Assembly: GCA_018268695.1 (NCBI GenBank) | Contig: JAFDWD010001134.1 | Coordinates: forward strand, 1-12,831 | DNA from: Actinomycetota bacterium | GTDB taxonomy: Bacteria; Actinomycetota; Thermoleophilia; Solirubrobacterales; 70-9 | DNA length: 12,831 bases | Reading direction: 5' to 3' | Shown: positions 6,376 through 12,831 of the stretch, piece by piece | Position numbering within the stretch: the stretch's first letter is position 1 | Layout of the letters: every line of letters starts with the position of its first letter | Notes under the pieces: generated by a model | What the model saw: the letters and a program-made list of their open reading frames with translations, nothing else | Database searches by the model: none | Told to the model about the DNA's origin: nothing | Program-made: the position numbers and the translations under genes

Positions 6376-6877
6376 CGGGAGCCCCCGAACACTGGCTTGG
6401 CGCCAACTGAAGCGAGCTGGCAGCGCGTCCAGTCAGCTGAACAAGCTCGAGCACCGACCCCGGGTATTTCCGTGCGGCGTCGCGACAACGGACGCCCGAT
6501 AATTGGGAATTACGTCAACTGGCGTGGTGGGCGACCCGACCCTCCGCACCCTCATTGGGTCGCGGCGACAGAATCCGCCACATTCAGCGGATTCGAATTC
6601 TTCGGCCAGACGCCGGAAAATCTTCTTTCGTGCAGTAACTCTTTGTCCCCGACGTTGGCGGGTCGAACCGAAAAGATCAAGCTTTTCAGTCGGTCGTCAC
6701 CAAGTTTGATGGGCTACGCCCCCTTGCGGGTCAGTGGCCCGGGACGTCAGAGAATCCTCATCGACGAAATCCTTACCGCTCACCGCGAGACTCTTCGCCT
6801 GCAAATTCGTCGGTGATACATCGTGAACGACCTGGGGACCGGCGCTCACCACAAAGTGCGCGAGGTCCCCGAGGCCG
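6376..6877. other. About 500 nt of AT-richer sequence without a convincing gene
   Basis: G+C is visibly lower here than in the flanking genes. The longest plus-strand frame (from 6397 to 6816) shows little GC3 bias and no recognisable domain. Short dyads occur: ATCAAGCTT/AAGTTTGAT (6676-6684 and 6702-6710), plus an overlapping alternative, ACCGA...GTCGGT. It separates two convergent genes and may hold 3' UTRs, a small RNA or decayed foreign DNA. Confidence 0.5.
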
Positions 6878-6902
6878 CGCTCGGGCTCGCCTAGCCCGAG
6901 CG
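6878..6902. terminator. Hairpin at the 3' end of the histidine kinase gene
   Basis: CGCTCGGGCT (6878-6887) and AGCCCGAGCG (6893-6902) form a perfect 10-bp stem with a 5-nt loop, overlapping the kinase stop codon. It is a GC-rich terminator candidate without a T-run, as is common in high-GC actinobacteria. Confidence 0.5.
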
Positions 6903-8567
6903 GAGGGGCAGGGAGGCGCGGACGGTGGTGCCGTCGCCGGGGGCGGAGATGAGGGCGATCGAGCCGCCGAGCATCTCGGTCCGCTCGCGCATGCCGAGGA
7001 GGCCGCGGCCGGGGCCGGCAGAGGGGTCGAAGCCGGAGCCGTCGTCGGTGACCTCGATCTCGACCGCGCCGTCGGCGGTGCCGACGCGGACGGAGACCTG
7101 GTTGGCGGCGGCGTGCTTGACGACGTTGTTGAGGGCCTCCTGGACGAGGCGGTAGACGCCGCGCTCCTCGTCGCTGGTGAGGTCGGCGTCGAAGACGATC
7201 TCGGTGGCGACCTCGAAGTCGCCGCGGTTGGAGGACTCTTCGGCGAGGGCCTCGAGGGCGGCGGGAAGGCCGAGGCGCTCGAGCGAGGCGGGGCGCAGGT
7301 CGTTGATCAGGCGACTCAGCTCGGTGATCTGCTCCTCGAGGCCTTCGACGGTGCCTTCGGCGGCCCGCTCGAGCCGGTCGGTCCGGTCCTCGCCCGGCGC
7401 CTGGAGGGCGGCGGCAAGGGTGATCCGCACCGCAGCCAGGGACTGGAGGACGCCGTCGTGGAGCTCCTGCGCCCAGCGGCGGCGCTCGTCCTCGGACACT
7501 TCGACCTGCTGCTGCAGCCGCCCGGCCTCAACCGACTGGGCGGTGCCGACGGCGATCGCCGCGGTCGCCGCGAAGGCCTGCAGCAGCCGCAGGTCCTCGT
7601 CGTCGAAGTCGCCGCCCGCTTCGCGGTCGAGTGCCACCAGGGTGCCGACGGCGCGACCGCGGAAGAGCAGCGGCACCACCAGCGCCGCCTCGGCGCCGAG
7701 GCGCTCGCGCAGGCGCGCCTCCGAGGGCGGCGTACCCTGGTCGAGGTGCTGGGACACCCGTTCCTGCATCGCCGCCTGGAAGACCGCGTCGTCGGTCGGG
7801 ATCGTCAGTTTCTCCACGTCCGGCCCGACCCGGCCGGCCTGGGCGGCGACGGCGAGGCGGTCCTTGCGGCGCAGCAAGACCAGCACGCTGTGCGCCTCGA
7901 CCAGCGCCCGGGCCCGCTTGACGACCAGGTCGAGGACCCGGTCCACATCGGTCTCGCCGCCGACCGTGCGGGCGATGTCGGCGGAGGTTTCGGCCCGCCG
8001 CAGGGCCCGGCCGACTTCGGCCTCGCGCCTGCTGAGGTTGGTGTAGAGGCGGGCGTTCTCGATCGCGATCGCCGCCCACGTCGCCAGCGTCCGCGCCGAG
8101 TCCTCGTCGTCGGCGTCGAACTCGGCGCCGTCGGCTTTCTCGGTCATGTAGAGGTTGCCGTAGACCTCGCCACGGATCGTCACCGGCACCCCGAGGAAGC
8201 TGTGCATCGGCGGATGCCCAGGCGGGAAGCCATAGGCGTGGGGGTGTGATTCGACGTCGGGGACACGAAGCGGCTGCGGATGCCGGATCAGCTCCCCGAG
8301 CACGCCGCGGCCGCGCGGCAGCGGCCCGATCTCGCGCCGCGTCTCGTCGTCGATGCCGAGGTAGATGAAGCGCTCCAGCTCCTGCCCCTCCTCGTCGAGG
8401 ACGCCGAGCGCCGCGTACCCGGCCCCGGTCACCTCGCGCGCCGCCTCGACCACCGAGCGCAGCACCGACTCGAGATCGAGCTCGGAGAGCAGCGTCGAGC
8501 CGACCTCGACCAGCCGGCGGAAGCGATCGTCCCCCGGGCCGACGGTCTCTTTGTCCGTGATGGACAC
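6891..8567 (-). CDS. DosS/DevS-like GAF-GAF sensor histidine kinase
   Basis: This 558-residue cytoplasmic kinase has GAF1 (about 20-172), a short coiled linker, GAF2 (about 190-342), a HisKA_3 dimerisation domain with phospho-acceptor H370 (ELHDGVLQSL), and a C-terminal ATPase with EALNNVVKHA (477-486), TDDGSGFD (507-514) and GRGLLGMRER (520-529). GAF1 closely resembles mycobacterial DosS/DosT: GIDDETRREIG, RGRGVLGELI, and GFPPGHPPMHSFLGVPV. There H118 falls where I place the proximal heme histidine of DosS (alignment from memory). If heme binds, the kinase would sense O2, NO, CO or redox state and phosphorylate NarL-type regulators such as those at 1-377 and 2254-2895. There are no membrane segments. 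GTG 8567 is preceded by an AATAGT box and a 52-nt gap after the ABC permease, so it may be transcribed alone or with that operon. Confidence 0.93.
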   Translation of the reverse strand: MSITDKETVGPGDDRFRRLVEVGSTLLSELDLESVLRSVVEAAREVTGAGYAALGVLDEEGQELERFIYLGIDDETRREIGPLPRGRGVLGELIRHPQPLRVPDVESHPHAYGFPPGHPPMHSFLGVPVTIRGEVYGNLYMTEKADGAEFDADDEDSARTLATWAAIAIENARLYTNLSRREAEVGRALRRAETSADIARTVGGETDVDRVLDLVVKRARALVEAHSVLVLLRRKDRLAVAAQAGRVGPDVEKLTIPTDDAVFQAAMQERVSQHLDQGTPPSEARLRERLGAEAALVVPLLFRGRAVGTLVALDREAGGDFDDEDLRLLQAFAATAAIAVGTAQSVEAGRLQQQVEVSEDERRRWAQELHDGVLQSLAAVRITLAAALQAPGEDRTDRLERAAEGTVEGLEEQITELSRLINDLRPASLERLGLPAALEALAEESSNRGDFEVATEIVFDADLTSDEERGVYRLVQEALNNVVKHAAANQVSVRVGTADGAVEIEVTDDGSGFDPSAGPGRGLLGMRERTEMLGGSIALISAPGDGTTVRASLPLRSG

Positions 8568-8573
8568 GGATCC

Positions 8574-8579
8574 ACTATT
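8574..8579 (-). promoter_or_regulatory. Weak putative -10 box (AATAGT) of the histidine kinase
   Basis: AATAGT ends 6 nt before GTG 8567. It keeps the second-position A and final T of TAnnnT. It is the only candidate promoter in the 52-nt gap after the permease gene. Confidence 0.25.
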
Positions 8580-8619
8580 GCATCGTCCGCCCGGCGGCGG
8601 AAGGCCGAGATGTGACCGG

Positions 8620-9411
8620 CTAGAAGCTCAGGTCGCGCCGTTCGAACAGGGCCATCCCGACGATCGCCAGTACCACGGCGAACGCCGTCAGCCCGACGAA
8701 GGCGAGCGGTTCGATCCCGGTTTCGATCGCGTTGCCGTAGTACCTGAAGATCGAGGCGTAGCGCAGGGCGTCGAGGCCTTCGTCGAGCTTGCCGACCAGG
8801 TCGAGCACGTACATCGCGACCAGGGAGCCGGCGACGACTCCGGTCACCACGCTCGTCTTCAGGGAGAGCCCGCAGACGAGGACGGCGAGGCCGCCGCCGA
8901 CCAGCGCCAGCGGCCAGACGGCGGCGAACCCGGCCAGCGCGTGGCCGACGCCCAGGCCGCTTCCCGCGACGACGCTGCCGAGCAGGCTGAGCACGAGGGT
9001 GATGAAGAGGACCGCGGCGATCTCCACGGCGGCGGCGACGAAGGCGCCGAGGCAGACGAGCGAGCGGCGGACCGGCGCCGAGAGCAGCACCTCGAGCCGG
9101 CCGGATTCGGCGGCGCCGCTGAGGTCGCTCGCCACCGCCCGGGCGGCCAGGTAGCCGACCGCCAACGGCACGATCAGGCTCAGCATCTCGCCGTGCAGGT
9201 ACTGCTCGACGTTGGAGAGCTCGCCGATGCCGAAGGCCTGCTTCAACCCTTCGGGGTACATTTCGACCACTTCGGTGAGGGCGCCCTGCACCGACGGGTA
9301 GATCGCGACGATGAACGCCGACATCAGGCCCAGCGGCAGGCCCCAGGCGAGCGGCGAGCGGCGGCGCTCGCGCAGGTGGAAGGCGACCAGCGAGGCGAGC
9401 GGCGACCTCAT
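8620..9411 (-). CDS. ABC-2 type transporter permease
   Basis: The 263-residue integral membrane protein has six hydrophobic segments, at about 21-43, 75-95, 118-145, 155-182, 187-207 and 236-256. It ends with the basic FERRDLSF tail typical of ABC-2 permeases. Between segments 2 and 3 lies ESGRLEVLLSAPVRRSLV, the conserved amphipathic coupling region that contacts the ATPase. Proteins of this kind export drugs, lipids or antibiotics, but the substrate cannot be read from the sequence. The start ATG overlaps the ATPase stop by 4 nt (ATGA), so the two genes are translationally coupled and form one transporter. The histidine kinase follows 52 nt downstream on the same strand. Confidence 0.9.
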   Translation of the reverse strand: MRSPLASLVAFHLRERRRSPLAWGLPLGLMSAFIVAIYPSVQGALTEVVEMYPEGLKQAFGIGELSNVEQYLHGEMLSLIVPLAVGYLAARAVASDLSGAAESGRLEVLLSAPVRRSLVCLGAFVAAAVEIAAVLFITLVLSLLGSVVAGSGLGVGHALAGFAAVWPLALVGGGLAVLVCGLSLKTSVVTGVVAGSLVAMYVLDLVGKLDEGLDALRYASIFRYYGNAIETGIEPLAFVGLTAFAVVLAIVGMALFERRDLSF

Positions 9412-10307
9412 CGGCCCTCCCCCGCCTGCTCGTAGAAGCCGAGGAAGACCTCCTCGAGCGTCGGCCGGGAGATCTCCAGGTCGGTCACGTGGTGGGCGGC
9501 CAGGCTCTTCACCACCGGGTCGAGGTCGCCGGCGAAGCGGAAGCTCACCGCCCCGTCTTCCCGGGTGACGTCGTCGACCCCGTCGAGGCGTTCCAGCTCG
9601 GCCAGGCCGGCGGGGTCGGCGAAGCGCACCCTGACCTTGCGGCGGGCGCGGCCGAGCAGGTCGGGGACGCGCTCGACCGCGACCAGCCTCGCGTCGCGGA
9701 CGATCCCGACGCGGTCGCAGATCCGCTCGACCTCGTCGAGCTCGTGCGAGGAGAGGAAGACGGTGGCGCCGCGCTCCCGTTCCTCGGCGACCAGGGCGAG
9801 GAATTCCTCCTGCATCATCGGGTCGAGGCCGCCGGTCGGCTCGTCGAGCACGAGCAGGTCGGGACGGTGGAAGGCGGCGAGGATCAGGCCGATCTTCTGG
9901 CGGTTCCCGCGTGAGAGCTCCCCCAGCGGGCGGTCGAGGTCGGCGTGGAAGCGGCGCGCGAGCTCCTCCGCCCGCTCCGTCCCGGCGCCGCGCAGACGGG
10001 CGAGCAGCCCCAGCGCCGCGCGGCCGCTGGTCTCGCGGCCGAACCCGAAATCGCCCGGCAGGTTGCCGACCCGACGACGGATCGCGACGCTGTCGCGCCG
10101 GCTGTCGAGGCCGAGGAGGCGGGCCGACCCGGAGGTCGGATGGACGAGGTCGAGCAGCGCCCGGATCGTCGTCGTCTTGCCCGCCCCGTTGGGCCCGAGG
10201 AAGCCGAAGACCTCACCGGTCGGGACCTCCATCGTCAGCTCGGCGATGCCGTGCCCGCCCGGATAGAGCTTGCTCAGCCGCTCGGTCTCGATCGCCGCCC
10301 CTGCCAT
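9408..10307 (-). CDS. ABC transporter ATP-binding protein
   Basis: The 299-residue nucleotide-binding subunit has Walker A GPNGAGKTT (38-46), ABC signature LSRGNRQKIGL (131-141), Walker B LLVLDEP (151-157) with D-loop GGLDP, and the switch His in SSHELDE (H188). The C-terminal 80 residues form the extra domain common in drug- and lipid-exporting ABC-2 systems of the CcmA/DrrA type. It hydrolyses ATP at the cytoplasmic face and pairs with the overlapping permease. The ATG at 10307 is preceded by TAGCCT 6 nt upstream and no Shine-Dalgarno sequence, again suggesting leaderless initiation. It diverges from the SRPBCC-domain gene across a 109-nt promoter region. Confidence 0.95.
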   Translation of the reverse strand: MAGAAIETERLSKLYPGGHGIAELTMEVPTGEVFGFLGPNGAGKTTTIRALLDLVHPTSGSARLLGLDSRRDSVAIRRRVGNLPGDFGFGRETSGRAALGLLARLRGAGTERAEELARRFHADLDRPLGELSRGNRQKIGLILAAFHRPDLLVLDEPTGGLDPMMQEEFLALVAEERERGATVFLSSHELDEVERICDRVGIVRDARLVAVERVPDLLGRARRKVRVRFADPAGLAELERLDGVDDVTREDGAVSFRFAGDLDPVVKSLAAHHVTDLEISRPTLEEVFLGFYEQAGEGR

Positions 10308-10313
10308 GCGACC

Positions 10314-10319
10314 AGGCTA
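10314..10319 (-). promoter_or_regulatory. Putative -10 box (TAGCCT) of the ABC transporter operon
   Basis: TAGCCT on the minus strand fits TAnnnT and ends 6 nt before ATG 10307. Together with the lack of a ribosome binding site, this suggests a leaderless transcript. Confidence 0.4.
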
Positions 10320-10403
10320 GGCGAGCCGCGCTCCTCGCCCATCGTGGGAAAACCGCAGGATCGGCGGCGGCTGCGCCCGGGCCTCCCCCGCCCTCCGTCC
10401 TCA

Positions 10404-10409
10404 TACGAT
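10404..10409 (+). promoter_or_regulatory. Putative -10 box (TACGAT) of the SRPBCC gene
   Basis: TACGAT fits TAnnnT and ends 7 nt before ATG 10417. No Shine-Dalgarno sequence is present. It nearly matches the TACGTT and CACGAT boxes before the stress protein and carbamate kinase. Confidence 0.45.
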
Positions 10410-10416
10410 CGCGGCG

Positions 10417-11136
10417 ATGAGATTGCGCGACCTGCCGAAGGGGATCGAACTGGCGCGGGCCGGGGCCGTCACCTTCGGCGGGCAGCTGGCCGTCGTCGGC
10501 GCGTTGGCGGCGGCCTCGGGGTGCTGCGCGGCCCGGCTCGCGCGGGGGCGCAGGCCAGGGCGGGTGGCGACCGCGGGCCTGATCGCCGCCGCGCTCTATA
10601 TAAGGGTGGTCGAGCCGTGGATGCGCGACTGGGGGACCTATCCGGCGGGCCGCGACGAGCCGCTCCCCGGCGACGAGCTCGTGCCGGACCCGGGGATGGT
10701 GGTCGAGCACGCGGTGACGATCGAGGCGCCGGCCGAGCGCGTCTGGCCCTGGCTCGCTCAGATCGGCCAGGACCGCGGCGGCTTCTACAGCTACGAGTGG
10801 CTGGAGAACCTCGCCGGCTGCCGGATGCAGAACGCCGATCGCGTCCGCCCCGAGTGGCAGCGGCGCGAGGTCGGCGATGAGGTGATGCTGCACCCGCTTG
10901 CCCCCGGCATGCCGGTGACGATCTTCGACCCGCCGCGCGCGCTCGGCCTCGAGGGCTGGGGCGTCTTCGTGCTCGAGCCGCTCGGAGCGGATCGCACGAG
11001 GCTCGTCGTGCGGGGGCGGATCCCGAAGGGAAGGCCGACGCTGCTCTACCGCCTCACCCTCGCGATCCCGCACTTCGTCATGGAGCGCAAGATGCTGCTC
11101 GGGATCAAGCAGCGGGCCGAGGCCGGCCCTGCCTGA
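10417..11136 (+). CDS. Membrane-anchored SRPBCC-domain protein
   Basis: The 239-residue protein has two hydrophobic segments near the N-terminus (about 17-38 and 50-64). A START/SRPBCC-type domain follows from about residue 96: HAVTIEAPAERVWPWLAQIGQDRGGFYSYEWLENLAG, then VGDEVMLHP, and a final long helix near 207-236. SRPBCC domains form a deep hydrophobic pocket for lipids or small ligands. This WPWLxQIGxxRGGFYSY variant is common and uncharacterised in actinobacteria (recalled, not searched). The partner gene for an Nramp-related transporter begins one base after its stop codon, so the two form a tight transcriptional unit. Function is unknown; a role in the membrane next to the transporter is only suggested by context. 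Confidence 0.85.
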   Translation: MRLRDLPKGIELARAGAVTFGGQLAVVGALAAASGCCAARLARGRRPGRVATAGLIAAALYIRVVEPWMRDWGTYPAGRDEPLPGDELVPDPGMVVEHAVTIEAPAERVWPWLAQIGQDRGGFYSYEWLENLAGCRMQNADRVRPEWQRREVGDEVMLHPLAPGMPVTIFDPPRALGLEGWGVFVLEPLGADRTRLVVRGRIPKGRPTLLYRLTLAIPHFVMERKMLLGIKQRAEAGPA

Positions 11137-11137
11137 G

Positions 11138-12448
11138 GTGCGACCACCCCGGCGGGATCGCCGCCACCGCCACGTCCCGACCCGGCACGTCCACGGGCTG
11201 ATCGTCCGCCGCCGCCACCGGCTGATCGCGGCCGGCGGGGTCTCGGCGCTGCTGGCGGTGCTCGGCCCGGGCCTCCTCGCCGGCCTCTCCGACGACGACC
11301 CGGCGGGGATCACGACCTACTCGATCCTCGGCGCCAAGTACGGCTACGAGCTGATCTGGGTGCTGGTCGTCTCGACCGCGGCGCTGATCGTCTTCCACGA
11401 GCTCGGCGTGCGGCTCGGCATCGTCACCGGCAAAGGGCTCCTCACCCTGGTGCGGGAGCGCTACGGCAAGCGCGCCGCCGGCGTCGTCCTCACCGCGCTG
11501 GTGGTCGCCAACACCGGCACGCTCTGCGCCGAGTTCGCCGGCGTCGCGGCGGCGATGCAGCTGCTCACCGGGATGAGCCGCTACGCCAGCGTGCCGATCG
11601 CCGCGGTGGCGGTCTCGGCGCTCGTCCTGCGGGAGAACTTCCGCCACGTCGAGCACGTCCTGCTGGCCCTCGGCTCGGTCTTCGTCGCCTACATCGTCTC
11701 CGGGATCCTCGCCCATCCCGACTGGGGCGCCGCGGCGCGCGGCGCGGTCGTGCCCGAACTGCCGCTGAGCCGGGACGGCCTCCTGGTGGCGGTGGCGACC
11801 GTCGGCACCACGCTGGCGCCCTGGGGCCTCGCCTTCATCCAGTCCTACGCCGTGGACAAGCGCCTCAAGGTGAAAGACCTGCCCTACGAGCGGGTCGACG
11901 TCATCGTCGGCGCGGTGCTGACCGGCGTGATCGGCTTCTTCGTCATCGTCGCCTGCGCCGCCACCCTCCACGCCACCGGGATCGAAGTCGAAGACGCGCG
12001 CGACGCGGCCCGCGGCCTCGAGCCCCTCGCCGGATCCGCCGCCGCCACCCTCTTCGGCCTCGGCTTCCTCGGCGCCGCCCTCCTCGCCGCCGCGATCGTC
12101 CCCCTCTCCACCGCCTACTCGATCTCCGAGACCCTCGGCGATAAAGCCGACCTCAACGACACCTTCAGCGAGGCCCGCCCCTTCTACCTCAGCTTCGGCG
12201 CGGTCACGATCGTCGCCGCCGCGATCGTCCTGATCCCCGGCGCCCCCCTGATCCAGCTCCTCTTCCTCACCCAGGCCCTGAACGCCGTGCTCCTCCTGGT
12301 GCTGCTGCCGTTCCTGCGCCGACTCGGCCGCGACGAGGAGCTGATGGGCGAGCACGCCCTCGGCCGCGGCGGCCGGATCGCGACGGGCGTGGCGTTGGCG
12401 CTGATCGCGGCGTCGGTACTGGCGCTGGGGGTGTTGGTGGTGGTCTGA
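11138..12448 (+). CDS. Nramp-related divalent metal transporter with non-canonical metal-site motifs
   Basis: The 436-residue protein starts at GTG 11138 with a basic N-terminus, followed by about eleven hydrophobic helices from residue 30 to 436. It fits the Nramp fold: helix 1 contains LAGLSDDDPAGITTYS (48-62) and helix 6 contains GTTLAPWGLAFIQSYAVDK (223-241). Classical Mn/Fe Nramps carry Asp-Pro-Gly-Asn in helix 1 and Met-Pro-His in helix 6. Here these read DPAG and APW, so the metal-binding Asn and Met are absent. This resembles Nramp-related magnesium transporters (NRMT) more than MntH, so Mg2+ or Mn2+ import is plausible and the substrate is uncertain. One base separates it from the upstream SRPBCC gene, implying co-transcription. 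A GC-rich hairpin 47 nt after the stop may end the unit. Confidence 0.88.
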   Translation: MRPPRRDRRHRHVPTRHVHGLIVRRRHRLIAAGGVSALLAVLGPGLLAGLSDDDPAGITTYSILGAKYGYELIWVLVVSTAALIVFHELGVRLGIVTGKGLLTLVRERYGKRAAGVVLTALVVANTGTLCAEFAGVAAAMQLLTGMSRYASVPIAAVAVSALVLRENFRHVEHVLLALGSVFVAYIVSGILAHPDWGAAARGAVVPELPLSRDGLLVAVATVGTTLAPWGLAFIQSYAVDKRLKVKDLPYERVDVIVGAVLTGVIGFFVIVACAATLHATGIEVEDARDAARGLEPLAGSAAATLFGLGFLGAALLAAAIVPLSTAYSISETLGDKADLNDTFSEARPFYLSFGAVTIVAAAIVLIPGAPLIQLLFLTQALNAVLLLVLLPFLRRLGRDEELMGEHALGRGGRIATGVALALIAASVLALGVLVVV

Positions 12449-12494
12449 GGCGGGGGATGGGGTTGTGCCGGCGGGGGTGGCCGTCCGAGTTGCG

Positions 12495-12548
12495 CCTGGG
12501 CGTCTCATCGCGGTCCTGGCTGGCTGTGACCGCGATGAGACGCCCAGG
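12495..12548. terminator. Perfect 21-bp inverted repeat after the transporter gene
   Basis: The arms 12495-12515 and 12528-12548 are perfect complements (outer end CCTGGGCGTC, inner end CGCGGTC) around a 12-nt loop, CTGGCTGGCTGT. The position 47 nt after the transporter stop suits a terminator. The length and perfection of the arms exceed what termination needs, and there is no T-run, so it may be a mobile repeat. Confidence 0.6.
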
Positions 12549-12549
12549 A

Positions 12550-12578
12550 CGTGAGGGTTCCGTGAGACAAAGCGTGAG
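12550..12578 (+). repeat. Three CGTGAG direct repeats at 11- and 12-nt spacing
   Basis: CGTGAG occurs at 12550-12555, 12561-12566 and 12573-12578, about one helical turn apart. They lie between the 21-bp inverted repeat and the four-hairpin element. Confidence 0.5.
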
Positions 12579-12581
12579 ATT

Positions 12582-12814
12582 CGAACGGTCAGGAATCTGC
12601 CGTGTTCCTTATCCGCCCATACGACGGATCTCGAACACCGCAAGGGTCCGCGTGGTTCGAAAAGGGCGCCATACGACCGTTACGAACCACGGAGGCTCTT
12701 TGCGTGGTTCGAAACTTCGGCCATGGCGAAGTAAGGAACCACGCAAGCACTCCTGCGGTGTTCCTTACTTGGCGTATGGCCAAGTAAGGAACACCGCAGA
12801 TCCCTGACCGTTCG
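12582..12814. repeat. Four-hairpin tandem repeat element bounded by 19-bp inverted repeats
   Basis: The ends 12582-12600 and 12796-12814 are complementary at 18 of 19 positions (outer CGAACGGTCAGG). Inside are four consecutive stem-loops: 12598-12642 (18-bp arms, 14 matches), 12651-12691 (CGTGGTTCG/CGAACCACG outer stem), 12701-12745 (19-bp arms, 16 matches) and 12753-12799 (perfect 21-bp arms, loop GTATG). Stems share GTGTTC or GTGGTTC. Loops share CCATACG in units 1 and 2, its reverse complement in unit 4, and GCCATGGC around the loop of unit 3. So the units are diverged copies of one palindromic module. This is not a CRISPR array, because there are no unique spacers. It could be a REP/MITE-type element or a structured RNA. 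Confidence 0.75.
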
Positions 12815-12831
12815 GGGCCCGGCGTACGAAC

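Larger units (their letters stand above)
12449..12831. other. 383-nt gene-free region dense in inverted repeats
   Basis: No frame here looks coding: all apparent frames run through the palindromic repeats. It contains the 21-bp inverted repeat, the CGTGAG triplet and the four-hairpin element listed separately. Nothing recognisable is seen at 12815-12831. Confidence 0.7.

Noticed and set aside
6397..6816. 139-codon plus-strand frame in the gap before the kinase
   Set aside because: There is little GC3 bias compared with true genes here, no start signal and no motif. It is described only as AT-richer intergenic sequence.
6830..6854. Possible third copy of the shared promoter element (TTGTGGTGAGCG on the minus strand)
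   Set aside because: It needs a gap to align, lies after the kinase stop, and no start codon sits at the 26-nt spacing.
6813..8249. Long plus-strand frame opposite the histidine kinase
   Set aside because: It is antisense to conserved GAF, HisKA_3 and ATPase motifs, and the product shows no domain.
11105..12643. Very long minus-strand frame across the transporter gene
   Set aside because: The His/Gln/Glu/Gly-rich low-complexity product is the antisense of a well-supported membrane protein, and it runs into palindromic repeats.
12684..12693. GAACCACGGA shared with site A (441-450 region)
   Set aside because: A 10-bp match inside a palindromic repeat, without the rest of the promoter element, is compatible with chance.
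12582..12814. CRISPR array
   Set aside because: The repeated units are themselves long palindromes with short related loops. There are no unique spacers of constant length and no cas genes.

Overview
The window is about 70% G+C and reads as chromosomal DNA of a high-GC actinobacterium. A Solirubrobacterales/Thermoleophilia-type lineage is my best guess. The reasons are strongly GC3-biased genes, starts that mostly lack Shine-Dalgarno sequences, a secreted calcium-binding repeat protein with an Asp/Cys-rich tail, and a secreted Ig-like protein with a Cys-Lys-Lys-Gly-Tyr patch. This placement is inference only; there is no rRNA or marker gene here.

Left part (1-2895) is a compact stress and redox signalling block. 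A truncated NarL/LuxR-type response regulator (minus) diverges from a tandem universal stress protein (plus). This converges on a carbamate kinase (minus), which diverges from a second NarL/LuxR-type response regulator (plus). The two divergent intergenic regions carry a closely related 25-bp element (21/25 identical). It lies exactly 26 nt upstream of the start codons of the stress protein and of the carbamate kinase.

Middle (2896-6877) holds two secreted-protein genes. One encodes a hemolysin-type calcium-binding repeat protein (minus). The other encodes an Ig-like secreted protein (plus) whose frame continues openly for 56 codons past an in-frame TAG. They are separated by about 425 nt without a convincing gene and followed by about 500 nt of AT-richer, apparently noncoding DNA.

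Right part (6891-12448) holds a likely minus-strand operon: ABC ATPase, ABC-2 permease, then a GAF-GAF histidine kinase closely resembling mycobacterial DosS/DevS, including a candidate heme-ligand histidine. Divergent from it is a two-gene plus-strand unit: an SRPBCC-domain membrane protein and an Nramp-related divalent-metal transporter with non-canonical metal-site motifs.

The last 380 nt contain no gene but are dense in structure: a perfect 21-bp inverted repeat, three CGTGAG repeats at helical spacing, and a 233-bp element made of four tandem stem-loops bounded by 19-bp inverted repeats.

Taken together, the kinase, two regulators, stress protein, carbamate kinase and shared promoter element suggest a DosRS-like hypoxia/dormancy regulon outside the mycobacteria. 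Several genes also carry a TAnnnT box 7-8 nt before the start codon with no Shine-Dalgarno sequence, suggesting widespread leaderless transcription.
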